From positions 62,001 to 126,000 of the forward strand of contig CAKVLD010000005.1 in the NCBI GenBank assembly GCA_934755305.1: a stretch of 64,000 nt of DNA, written 5' to 3'. Numbering within the stretch: position 1 is the stretch's first letter; each line of letters opens with the position of its first letter. The stretch is from an uncultured Clostridium sp. (lineage in GTDB: Bacteria > Bacillota > Clostridia > Clostridiales > Clostridiaceae). The notes under the pieces were generated by a model. It saw only the letters and a program-made list of their open reading frames with translations, was not told where the DNA came from and did no database searches. Position numbers and translations under genes: made by a program. Below, in pieces: positions 7,232-16,082 of this stretch.

Positions 7232-10200
7232 GTGGTAGTAATAGAAACCATAGATAATTCAATTAACCTAGTAAAAAATATACCTAAAGAATTATTAGGA
7301 AAACTTAATTTATCAAGTAGTATTAATACTAATTTGAGCGGAGAGTTAGAAGTTATAGTATTATACGGAGAAAGGTTAAGTTCTGTTAGACAATACGTAG
7401 AGAGTATAGGTGCAAAACTGGAAGATTTAGGGTATGGGTTTGGGATAGTTACTATAGATATAAATAAAATTGGAGAACTAGCGAGAAGTAGGGATATACA
7501 ATATATTGAACTGCCAAAAAGTTTGTATTTAACGGATATAGCTAGTAATAGGGTAACTTGTGCAGAAAGAGTTAAGAATGAATATAATGTTAAAGGTGAA
7601 GGAATAGTAATTGGATTTATTGATTCGGGGATAGACTATACACATCCAGCCTTTAAAAATGCAGATGGTACAACTAGAATTGAATATATATATGATTTAA
7701 GTTTAAATGGAGCGGTATATGATAAGGAAAAAATAAATGAGGCTTTAAAATCTAGTGACCCTTTATCAGTTGTTCCTTCTTATGATCTTATAGAACATGG
7801 AACTCATGTTGCAGGAATAGCGTGTGGAGGAGGTAATATTAATCCTAGTTATTATGGAGTAGCTCCTAAAAGTTCAATAATAATGGTTAAGTGTGCAAGA
7901 GGTTCTTTTGCATTAAGTAATCAAATTATGAAAGGATTAAAATTTTTAATTGATAGGGCATATGAATTGAAGATGCCTCTTGTAGTAAATATAAGCTTAA
8001 GTACTAATGATGGAGCTCATAATGGAAGTAGTCTTTTAGAGCAATATATAAGTACAATTGCTACTCTTGAAAGGGTTACTATTGTAATAGCAGCTGGTAA
8101 TGAAGCTGATGCAGCTCATCATGTTGGTGGAGAATTAAAGAATGAAAATATTATTAAGTTTAATGTGGCAGAAGATGAAACAGCAGTTATTATAAATTTA
8201 TATAAATCAGTATTACCAGCGATAAGTATAGAGCTTATAACTCCTAATGGAGTAAGTACAGGATCAATGGTAGTAAAAGAGGGGGTTGAAGAAGGGGTTA
8301 TATCTGGAAATAAATATAAAATTTATAATACTGGCCCTAAGCCTTTTGATGTAAATGGAGAAATAGAAATATCATTAATAACTAATGAGAATTATATTTT
8401 TCCTGGAGAGTGGACAATTATACTTAGGCTTATAAATGAATATGAAGGAATATATGATATGTGGTTACCTGTAGTTGAAGGACTTAATCAAAAAACAAAG
8501 TTTTTAGAATCTATTATAGATAATACTCTAGGAATACCAGCTACAGTGCCAAGAGTTATTTCAGTAGGTAGTTATAATCCAGTTACTAGGAGTATATCTT
8601 CTTTTAGTGGTAGAGGAAGAGTAAATCCATATGTTGAATCTAAACCAGATGTAGTAGCACCAGGTGAGGGAATAATTTCTGCTGTTCCCAATAAGTCTTT
8701 TGATAGAAAAACAGGTACATCTATGGCAACACCACATGTAACAGGAATTGCTGCACTTATGATGGAATGGGGAATTATTAAAGGGAATGATCCATTCTTA
8801 TATGGAGATAGATTAAAATATTATTTAATAATAGGGGCTGTGAAAGAGAGAAAAGATATTATATATCCTGATCCAAGTTGGGGATATGGAGAAGTATGTG
8901 CTTATAACAGTTTTGAAAAATTAACTGAAGTATTAAATATTGTAGAGGGCAGTGCTCCAAGGTATAGACAGAATAAAAAATCATATAATACTGTAGATGA
9001 ATATTTAAAGCAATTTGAAAATTCGGATGAGAGAATAGGTAGGGTAGTAGAATTTTCAAATGCAGAAAAATTTTTAGAATTAAATAATATTGCAGGTATA
9101 TCAGCTGTAACTATAAGTGGAAATTATGGAGTTGTATATTTCCCTATAAATAAAGTGAATGAGTTAGAGAGTTATATAAAATTGATAATTTATGATGAAA
9201 ATCCTCCAATATATACTTTAAATAATATTTCGCCTTTAGAAGCAAGTAATGCTTTAATGTTTCAAGATAATCCTTATATAACTTTAAACGGAGAAGGAGT
9301 TGTAATAGCAATAATAGATACAGGTATAGATTATCTAAATGAAGAATTTCAAAAAGAAGATGATACTACTAGGATAATTAGTATATGGGATCAAACTATT
9401 GATTCAGGAAGAGAAGTAAATGGGATAAAATTAGGAACAGAATATAACTCAGATCAAATAAACGAGGCAATACAATTAAAAAAGAATGGTGGAGATCCAT
9501 ATTCAATAGTACCTAGTAGAGATACAGATGGACATGGAACCATGGTAGCAGGAATAGCTGCAGCTAGAGGAAGAAATCCAAATCTTGTTGGAGCAGCACC
9601 TAATGCAGATTTGATAGTTATTAAATTAAAGCCAGCAGATAGAGTAATACGAATACTTTCAGGAATTGATAAGGAAGATGTATTAGCTTATGAAACAACG
9701 TCAATATTTTTGGCTTTAAGATATGTTTCTAGAATGACAGATAGATTAAAGAAGCCAGTAGTAATATCATTACCTTTAGGCACTAATACTGGGCCTCATG
9801 ATGGAACAGAATTATCTTCTGGGTTTGTGGATGCTGTCTCAATTAAATCAGGGGTAATATGTGTAGTTGGTACAGGAAATGAAGGTGATACTGATACTCA
9901 TATAGAAGGAAGAATTGATAAGAATGGTGATGAAAAGACTATAGAATTAAGAGTAGGTAAAAATCAAAAGATTTTAAATTTTGAAATTTGGGTTGATAAA
10001 CCTGATATTATATCAATATCTATAATATCTCCTTCAGGGGAGGTTATTGAAAGAATCCCTCCTAGATTAGAAAAAAAAGAAGAAATGAAATTTGTATATG
10101 AAGGAACACTTATGACTGTAAATTATTACTTATCTAGAATAGAAAATGGAGATGAAAGAATAGTTATTAGAGCTGTGGATTTAAAAGAAGGTATATGGAA

Positions 10201-10783
10201 GTTTAAATTATATGGGGATTATATAGTTAATGGCAGATATTATTCTTGGCTTCCTCAAAGAAGTTTACTAGATCCAGATACTAGATTTATAAATCCTGTT
10301 GCAACAACTACATTAACAATACCATCAGTATCCCAAACTGCTATTTCTGTTTCTTATTACAATCAAAGTAATAATTCTATAGTTGGAGAATCTGGAAGAG
10401 GTTTTACTAGAGATAATAGAATAAAACCAGAAATAGCAGCTGGTGGAATAAGTGCGACTATATTAAAGCCAGGAGGAGCAACAGGTATTGCAAGTGGTTC
10501 TTCTGTGGCTTCTGCATTAGTAACTGGTATATGTGCATCTATATTTCAATGGGCTATAGTAGATGGTAATAATCCTAATATACAATCACAGGAAGTTGTA
10601 ACTTACGTAATACGAGGAGCAAGAATGATTGGAGGGTATAGTTATCCAAACAAAGAATGGGGTTATGGAGTTATAGATGTACAGAAAATATTAGATTCTA
10701 TTAGAGGTACATATAGATTAGATTATAGAAAGAAATATGAAGAATTTAATATAGGTGGATTATTTGTAAGAAAACCTATATAA
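7232..10783 (+). CDS. Two-domain subtilisin-like germination protease (Csp fusion)
   Basis: Csp proteases activate pro-SleC during spore germination. This 1183-residue protein has two complete Csp units in tandem. Unit 1 has a prodomain (about 1-115) then D131 (FIDSGID), H189 (HGTHVAG), oxyanion N290 (AAGNE) and S497 (GTSMATPHVTG). Unit 2 has an inter-unit prodomain (about 595-685) then D696 (IDTGID), H768 (HGTMVAG), N883 (GTGNEG) and S1091 (GSSVASA). Each unit has the insertion typical of Csp, and there is no signal peptide. In C. difficile the CspA half of the CspBA fusion has lost its catalytic residues; here both triads are present. The start is uncertain: GTG 7232 overlaps the GAGGTGG ribosome site, so a non-standard ATA at 7241 is possible. 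sleC follows after 65 bases. Confidence 0.9.
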   Translation: MVVIETIDNSINLVKNIPKELLGKLNLSSSINTNLSGELEVIVLYGERLSSVRQYVESIGAKLEDLGYGFGIVTIDINKIGELARSRDIQYIELPKSLYLTDIASNRVTCAERVKNEYNVKGEGIVIGFIDSGIDYTHPAFKNADGTTRIEYIYDLSLNGAVYDKEKINEALKSSDPLSVVPSYDLIEHGTHVAGIACGGGNINPSYYGVAPKSSIIMVKCARGSFALSNQIMKGLKFLIDRAYELKMPLVVNISLSTNDGAHNGSSLLEQYISTIATLERVTIVIAAGNEADAAHHVGGELKNENIIKFNVAEDETAVIINLYKSVLPAISIELITPNGVSTGSMVVKEGVEEGVISGNKYKIYNTGPKPFDVNGEIEISLITNENYIFPGEWTIILRLINEYEGIYDMWLPVVEGLNQKTKFLESIIDNTLGIPATVPRVISVGSYNPVTRSISSFSGRGRVNPYVESKPDVVAPGEGIISAVPNKSFDRKTGTSMATPHVTGIAALMMEWGIIKGNDPFLYGDRLKYYLIIGAVKERKDIIYPDPSWGYGEVCAYNSFEKLTEVLNIVEGSAPRYRQNKKSYNTVDEYLKQFENSDERIGRVVEFSNAEKFLELNNIAGISAVTISGNYGVVYFPINKVNELESYIKLIIYDENPPIYTLNNISPLEASNALMFQDNPYITLNGEGVVIAIIDTGIDYLNEEFQKEDDTTRIISIWDQTIDSGREVNGIKLGTEYNSDQINEAIQLKKNGGDPYSIVPSRDTDGHGTMVAGIAAARGRNPNLVGAAPNADLIVIKLKPADRVIRILSGIDKEDVLAYETTSIFLALRYVSRMTDRLKKPVVISLPLGTNTGPHDGTELSSGFVDAVSIKSGVICVVGTGNEGDTDTHIEGRIDKNGDEKTIELRVGKNQKILNFEIWVDKPDIISISIISPSGEVIERIPPRLEKKEEMKFVYEGTLMTVNYYLSRIENGDERIVIRAVDLKEGIWKFKLYGDYIVNGRYYSWLPQRSLLDPDTRFINPVATTTLTIPSVSQTAISVSYYNQSNNSIVGESGRGFTRDNRIKPEIAAGGISATILKPGGATGIASGSSVASALVTGICASIFQWAIVDGNNPNIQSQEVVTYVIRGARMIGGYSYPNKEWGYGVIDVQKILDSIRGTYRLDYRKKYEEFNIGGLFVRKPI

Positions 10784-10848
10784 GTATTAACAATTAATAT
10801 AGATAAAGCATAAAGTATAAATGAAACAATATAAATTAGGAGAAACTA

Positions 10849-12171
10849 ATGGCAGAAGGACAATTAAAAGTTCAATGTTTTCAAGGTGAAAGTTACGTGC
10901 CAGTAGAAGGATGTAAGGTAACAGTAGAACCTTCAGGTAGTAATTTTAATAGAAATTATAGAGTTGATTTAACAACTGATTCGTCAGGTGCAACAAATGT
11001 TGTTAGTTTAAGTGCACCTCCTTTAGCTTATTCACAGGAACCATCAGATAATGCTCCTTATAGTTTATATGATATAAAAGTAGAGAGAAGTGGATTTGAA
11101 ACAACAGTTATTAAGGAAGTTCAAGTTTTTCCAGAAAGAACAGCATTGCAAAATATAAACTTAGTAGAAAGTTCTAATAGAGCAAGTAGAGCAGATATAG
11201 TAGTGGTATTGCCTAATACTTTATTTGGAAATTATCCTGCAAAGATTCCTGAAAATCCAGATAAACCTTTACCAAAGCCATCTAGTGGTGTAGTTTTGCC
11301 TAAACCTGTAGTACCTGAATATATTACTGTTCATCAAGGTAGCCCTAATGATAATACAGCACCTAATTATACAGTTCGTTATAAGGATTATTTAAAAAAT
11401 GTTGCTTCTTGTGAAATATATTCAACTTGGCCAGAAAGCACTATAAGAGCAAATATATTTTGTATAATTTCTTTTACTCTAAATAGAGTTTATACTGAAT
11501 GGTATAGAGGAAAAGGAAAAAACTATGATATAACAAGTTCTACAGCTTATGATCATGCTTTCAATTATGGAAGGAATATTTATGATAGTATAAGTGCAGT
11601 TGTTGATGAGATTTTTTCTACTTATATAAAAAGGTTTGGAAGAAAGCAGCCCTTATTAACTCAATATTGTGATGGAAAAAATGTTACATGTCCTGAGTGG
11701 TTAAGTCAATGGGGTAGTAAGTATTTAGGAGATCAAGGAAAGGTTCCTTATGAAATATTAACTTATTATTATGGAGATGATATTGAACTTAATACTGCAG
11801 AACAGGTTAAAGGTAGTCCTGCTTCTTATCCGGGTTATGAATTAGATATAGGCTCTAGCGGTCAACCAGTAAGGATGATTCAAGAATTTTTAAATAGAAT
11901 TTCACAAAATTATCCTTTAATACCTAAAGTGGCTGTAGATGGAATTTATGGTGATTCAACTGCAAATCAAGTTAAAACATTCCAAAGTGTGTTTAATTTA
12001 CCGCAAACAGGTAGAGTAGATTATGCAACTTGGTATAAAATATCTGATGTATATGTAGGGGTATCTAGAATTGCAGAACTTAGAACAGATAATATATTTT
12101 ATCCTCCATCAATATCAGAAGATTATTTTAGAGGCGTTGATAAGCCATATTTTCATTATCCAACTTCATAA
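10849..12171 (+). CDS. sleC: Spore cortex-lytic enzyme precursor SleC
   Basis: Degrades cortex peptidoglycan at germination after activation by Csp proteases. The 440-residue length is close to C. perfringens SleC. A beta-rich pro-region covers residues 1 to about 150, ending in a Pro-rich linker (GVVLPKPVVPEY) where family members are cleaved. A SpoIID-like catalytic region follows from about 155, with WPEST carrying the expected acidic residue. A peptidoglycan-binding repeat is at about 335-400 (DIGSSGQPVRMIQEFLN, VDGIYGDST). There is no standard signal peptide, as expected for a protein made inside the spore compartments. AGGAGA precedes the ATG. Its position directly behind the Csp fusion supports the assignment. 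Confidence 0.93.
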   Translation: MAEGQLKVQCFQGESYVPVEGCKVTVEPSGSNFNRNYRVDLTTDSSGATNVVSLSAPPLAYSQEPSDNAPYSLYDIKVERSGFETTVIKEVQVFPERTALQNINLVESSNRASRADIVVVLPNTLFGNYPAKIPENPDKPLPKPSSGVVLPKPVVPEYITVHQGSPNDNTAPNYTVRYKDYLKNVASCEIYSTWPESTIRANIFCIISFTLNRVYTEWYRGKGKNYDITSSTAYDHAFNYGRNIYDSISAVVDEIFSTYIKRFGRKQPLLTQYCDGKNVTCPEWLSQWGSKYLGDQGKVPYEILTYYYGDDIELNTAEQVKGSPASYPGYELDIGSSGQPVRMIQEFLNRISQNYPLIPKVAVDGIYGDSTANQVKTFQSVFNLPQTGRVDYATWYKISDVYVGVSRIAELRTDNIFYPPSISEDYFRGVDKPYFHYPTS

Positions 12172-12196
12172 ATCTAAATATAATATATAACTTTTA

Positions 12197-12225
12197 TTGA
12201 CAAAAAAAGTATTTAAAAGTATAAT
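12197..12225 (+). promoter_or_regulatory. Promoter of the metE leader
   Basis: TTGACA (12197-12202) and TATAAT (12220-12225) with a 17-bp spacer, about 20 bases upstream of the SAM-I aptamer. Confidence 0.8.
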
Positions 12226-12244
12226 AAGTAAAAATAAAATAATA

Positions 12245-12351
12245 TCTTATCTAGAGAGGCAGAGGGACTGGCCCTGTGAAGCCCAGCAACCAATATCGTA
12301 TTTTGATATATGGTGCTAATTCCTGTAGCTACTATTAGCTAAAAGATAAGA
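12245..12351 (+). promoter_or_regulatory. SAM-I (S-box) riboswitch
   Basis: The P1 stem TCTTATCT/AGATAAGA closes an aptamer with the S-box landmarks AGAGAGGCAGAGGGACTGG, GAAGCCCAGCAACC and GGTGCTAATTCCTG. Binding of S-adenosylmethionine is expected to favour the terminator at 12378-12420. It is the first of two riboswitches in front of metE. Confidence 0.95.
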
Positions 12352-12377
12352 GGATAATTCATGGAGTATGTATAATC

Positions 12378-12420
12378 ATGCACTAGAGGTTTATTCTCTA
12401 GTGCATTTATTTTGTTTTTA
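12378..12420 (+). terminator. Regulated terminator of the SAM-I riboswitch
   Basis: Stem ATGCACTAGAG/CTCTAGTGCAT followed by a T-rich run. It lies directly after the SAM-I aptamer and before the cobalamin aptamer. Confidence 0.85.
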
Positions 12421-12426
12421 AGTATA

Positions 12427-12590
12427 AGGTGCTTTCGTAAAAGAAAGGTAAAAGGGAATCAAGTTAGAATCTTGAGCAGCACCCACTACTGTATTTTGGA
12501 CGAAAATCTCAAGTTAAACCACTGTTAAAAAAACGGGAAGGGAGATAAGTAGGATGAAGATAAGTCAGGAAACCTGCCTTGTATTAAAAA
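12427..12590 (+). promoter_or_regulatory. Cobalamin (B12) riboswitch
   Basis: Shows the conserved elements in order: AAAGGGAATCAAGTT, GAGCAGCACCCACTACTGTA, the B12-box region AACCACTGTT, CGGGAAGG, and the closing GTCAGGAAACCTGCC. Downstream, AATCTT...AAGATT (12598-12619) flanks the metE ribosome site AAGGAGGA. No T-run terminator is evident, so control of translation initiation is more likely. Confidence 0.92.
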
Positions 12591-12631
12591 TATAATGAAT
12601 CTTTGGGAGTGAAGATTAAGGAGGAATAAAA

Positions 12632-14920
12632 ATGACAAAATCAACAATTGTAGGGTATCCAAGAATAGGGGAACACAGAGAATTAAAATTTGCAGTTGAA
12701 AGTTATTTTAAGAAAGCAATAACAGAAGAAGAATTAAAAGATGCTGCAAAAGAACTAAGAAAAGGTTATTGGAAAAAGCAAAAAGAAAAAGGTATAGATA
12801 TTATTCCATCGAATGATTTTTCTTTTTATGATAATTTATTAGATACAGCTTTTCTTTTAAATATAATTCCAGAGAGATATAAAAAGTTAAACTTAACAGA
12901 GCTTGAGACTTATTTTGCAATGGCAAGAGGGTATCAAGAGAATAAAAATGATGTTAAAGCATTACCAATGAAAAAGTGGTTTAACACAAATTATCATTAT
13001 ATAGTTCCAGAACTAGAAGAGGATGCAGTAATAAAGGTAAATGATAATAAACCTTTTGAACTATATAAGGAAGCAAAGTTGTTAGGAATAGAAACAAAGC
13101 CAGTTATAACAGGACCTTTTACATTAATAAAATTAGCTAATATAAAAGGGGATAAAACAATTAATGACTGGGTTGATGTTTTAGTAAGTGCATATAAAAA
13201 TATATTAGAGAAGTTTAATGAAATTGGCATAAAATATCTTCAAATAGATGAACCAATTATTGTTACTGATTTAAATAAAGAAGATATAAGTATATTTAAT
13301 AAAATATATAAAGAGCTTTTAAGTACAAAACATAATTATAAAGTTATTTTACAAACATATTTCGGTGATGTAAGAGATATTTATTCAGATTTAATTAAAT
13401 TAGATTTTGATGTATATGCTTTAGATTTTATAGAAGGATATAAAAATCTTGAATTAATAAAGAAAAATGGTTTTCCAAAAGGTAAAACTATTTTTGCAGG
13501 GGTAGTTAATGGTAAAAACATATGGAGAAATAATTATAAAAATAGTATTGAAATAATTAATGAGTTAAAAAAATATATAGATGAAGAGTATATTGTTATA
13601 AGTACAAGTTGTTCTTTACTTCATGTACCTTATACAGTTAGAAATGAAGGGGAATTAGCAGAAGAATATAAAAAGACATTAGCTTTTGCAGAAGAAAAAT
13701 TAGATGAAATTAATGAGTTAAAATCATTAGTAAACAATAAAAATTATATGGAAGAAGATTCTTTTATAAAAAATCAAAAAATATTACAGGACAAGATAAC
13801 AAATGTATTATGCTTTAATAAGGAAGTAAGAGATAGGGTAAATAATTTAAATGATAATGATTTTAATAGGAAAGAAGATTTTGATACAAGAAGAAATATT
13901 CAAAAGGCAAAATTTAATCTTCCTATACTACCAACTACAACAATAGGGTCATTCCCTCAAACAGCAGAAGTTAAAAAGATAAGAAAGGCTTTTAGAACAG
14001 GGGAATTAAGCAAAGAATTATACGAAGATAAATTAAAGAACAAGATAAAGGAACTTATTAAATTTCAAGAAGATATAGATTTAGACGTGTTAGTTCATGG
14101 AGAATATGAAAGAACAGATATGGTTGAATATTTTGGTAGGTTACTTGATGGGTTTATATTTACTTCTAATGGATGGGTTCAATCTTATGGAACAAGAGGG
14201 GTTAAACCACCAATAATTTTTGGAGATGTAAAGAGAAGTAAAGAATTAACTGTAAGTTGGAGCAAGTTTACACAAGGCTTAACAGATAAAATAGTTAAAG
14301 GAATGCTTACAGGCCCAATAACTATATTAAATTGGTCTTTCCCACGAGAAGATTTAGATTTAAAAAATATAGCTTATCAAATTGGGTTAGCTATAGGTGA
14401 TGAAGTGTTAGATCTTGAGGATAATGGGATAAAGATAATTCAAATTGATGAAGCAGCTTTAAGAGAAAAGCTTCCTTTAAGAAAAGTAGATTGGAATAAA
14501 GAATATTTAGATTGGGCAATTCCAGCATTTAGGCTAACAAATTCTAAGGTGAAAGCAGAGACTTCTATTCATACACATATGTGTTATAGTGAATTTGGAG
14601 ATATAATTAAAGCAATAGAAGATATGGATGCAGACGTTATTTCTATAGAGGCAGCAAGATCTGATTTTTCTTTATTAGATTTTTTAAGAGAAAGTAATTT
14701 TAAACTTGAAATAGGACCAGGAGTATACGATATACATTCTCCAAGAGTTCCAAGTGTAGAAGAAATAGAAGAATTAATAAAAATAATAGTTAAAAAATTA
14801 GATATTAATAAGATATGGATAAATCCAGATTGTGGATTAAAAACAAGAGGAATTACTGAAACTAAAGCTAGTTTAATAAATATGGTTAAAGCAACTAAGA
14901 ATATAAGAAAGATATTATAA
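12632..14920 (+). CDS. metE: Cobalamin-independent methionine synthase
   Basis: Transfers a methyl group from 5-methyltetrahydropteroyltriglutamate to homocysteine. The 762-residue length is typical, with two related barrel halves. The N-terminal half begins STIVGYPRIGEHRELKFA; the C-terminal half begins LPTTTIGSFPQT. Zinc ligands are visible in HTHMCYSE (His649, Cys651) and NPDCGLKTRG (Cys734). AAGGAGGA precedes the ATG. Two leader riboswitches suggest it is made only when both SAM and cobalamin are low. Repression by B12 implies a cobalamin-dependent MetH elsewhere in the genome (not seen here). Confidence 0.97.
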   Translation: MTKSTIVGYPRIGEHRELKFAVESYFKKAITEEELKDAAKELRKGYWKKQKEKGIDIIPSNDFSFYDNLLDTAFLLNIIPERYKKLNLTELETYFAMARGYQENKNDVKALPMKKWFNTNYHYIVPELEEDAVIKVNDNKPFELYKEAKLLGIETKPVITGPFTLIKLANIKGDKTINDWVDVLVSAYKNILEKFNEIGIKYLQIDEPIIVTDLNKEDISIFNKIYKELLSTKHNYKVILQTYFGDVRDIYSDLIKLDFDVYALDFIEGYKNLELIKKNGFPKGKTIFAGVVNGKNIWRNNYKNSIEIINELKKYIDEEYIVISTSCSLLHVPYTVRNEGELAEEYKKTLAFAEEKLDEINELKSLVNNKNYMEEDSFIKNQKILQDKITNVLCFNKEVRDRVNNLNDNDFNRKEDFDTRRNIQKAKFNLPILPTTTIGSFPQTAEVKKIRKAFRTGELSKELYEDKLKNKIKELIKFQEDIDLDVLVHGEYERTDMVEYFGRLLDGFIFTSNGWVQSYGTRGVKPPIIFGDVKRSKELTVSWSKFTQGLTDKIVKGMLTGPITILNWSFPREDLDLKNIAYQIGLAIGDEVLDLEDNGIKIIQIDEAALREKLPLRKVDWNKEYLDWAIPAFRLTNSKVKAETSIHTHMCYSEFGDIIKAIEDMDADVISIEAARSDFSLLDFLRESNFKLEIGPGVYDIHSPRVPSVEEIEELIKIIVKKLDINKIWINPDCGLKTRGITETKASLINMVKATKNIRKIL

Positions 14921-15112
14921 TATTGTATAAGTTTTAATTATAGAAGATAGCTGTATATTGTTATGTGATATGCTCACTTTAGGTAGACAAGTGAAATAGT
15001 AGAAACTTGATATCTAGAAGGGAGCAATTCACATAATATAGAAATACTCCCCGAAGTCAATCCAGCCTCAGTGTAGTCAAATATATAAACTATTTTTTAG
15101 TTATCATAACAT
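14921..15112. repeat. Degenerate third copy of the long-hairpin repeat family
   Basis: Read on the minus strand from 15112, this begins with the family tag ATGTTATGATAACTAAAAA (15094-15112), immediately after the stop codon of the radical SAM gene. GACTACACTGAGG and TTGACTTCGGGGAGTATTTC follow, matching the 5' arm of the element at 24653-24862. An inner stem TTATGTGA/TCACATAA remains, but the outer 3' arm is missing. The copy lies between two convergent genes. Confidence 0.6.
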
Positions 15113-16018
15113 CTAAACCCCTTCCAACCCAAAGTTAGGAACATAGCTAGTATTATTAGTTCCCTCTTCTTGCACAAACCCTTTAGTAACTCCTATTGAA
15201 GCTGCATAATCTATTAAAGAATCATAATGCTTAGGATTCAAAGTTTTATTTATTTCAGGATAATCCTTAGCTTTATGCATAGGGACATATTGATTCATTA
15301 TACTTATATATACCTTATCTTCAAATGTTTCATGTATAGTATCTATTACTTTTTTTGAGTCAAATAATAGTCCAGGAAGCATAAGGTGTCTTATAATAAC
15401 TCCTTTTTGGATTTTTCCTTCAGCATCAAAAACTGGCTCACCAACTTGATTAACCATTTCTTTTAAAATAGAAATTATATTTTCTTTATAGTTTTTAACT
15501 TTAGAATATTTTATAGCATATTTATCATTAAAATATTTAAAATCAGGAAGATAAACATCTATGTATCCCCTTAAAGACTTAATAGTTTCAAGGGTATCAT
15601 ATCCATTTGTATTATAAAGAATAGGTAAGGTTAGCCCTTTTGCTTTAGCTTTCTCTAAGGCCTCTTTGATTTGTGGAACATAGTGAGTTGGAGTAACAAG
15701 ATTTATATTATTAGCCCCCTTCTTTTGAAGTTCAAGAAAAATTTCACTAAGTCTATCTATAGTAATATATTTACCATTAAATTCTTGGCTTATCTCATGA
15801 TTCTGACAAAACACACACCTTAAATTGCAATAAGAAAAGAAAACAGTGCCAGATCCAGTACCACAAGATATAGGAGGTTCTTCCCAAAGGTGAAGTTCAG
15901 CTCTAGCAACTTTTAGCCTATCATCAGCAGCACATACACCTAATTGTCCTTTTAACCTGTTAACATTACATCTTCTTTCACAAAGATTACAGTTTTCTAA
16001 TAAACTATCATATTTCAA
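15113..16018 (-). CDS. Radical SAM protein, PflA-like
   Basis: A 301-residue radical SAM enzyme with the cluster motif CNLRCVFCQN. An N-terminal Cys-rich segment (CNLCERRCNVNR, GVCAADD) is typical of the pyruvate-formate-lyase-activase-related group. HLWEEPPISCGTGSGTVFFSYC precedes the cluster. No glycyl-radical enzyme is adjacent, so the substrate cannot be read from context. The ATG is preceded by a GGAGGGG ribosome site. It may be co-transcribed with the upstream YkvI-like gene, 64 bases away. Confidence 0.85.
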   Translation of the reverse strand: MKYDSLLENCNLCERRCNVNRLKGQLGVCAADDRLKVARAELHLWEEPPISCGTGSGTVFFSYCNLRCVFCQNHEISQEFNGKYITIDRLSEIFLELQKKGANNINLVTPTHYVPQIKEALEKAKAKGLTLPILYNTNGYDTLETIKSLRGYIDVYLPDFKYFNDKYAIKYSKVKNYKENIISILKEMVNQVGEPVFDAEGKIQKGVIIRHLMLPGLLFDSKKVIDTIHETFEDKVYISIMNQYVPMHKAKDYPEINKTLNPKHYDSLIDYAASIGVTKGFVQEEGTNNTSYVPNFGLEGV

Positions 16019-16082
16019 AAAAACCCCTCCTATAATTAGTACTTACTAAATTATAAAACTAACAAGAAGGGAAAACAATAAG

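Noticed and set aside
8859..9059. Minus-strand frame inside the csp fusion
   Set aside because: No ribosome site, and it lies fully inside a well-supported coding region.
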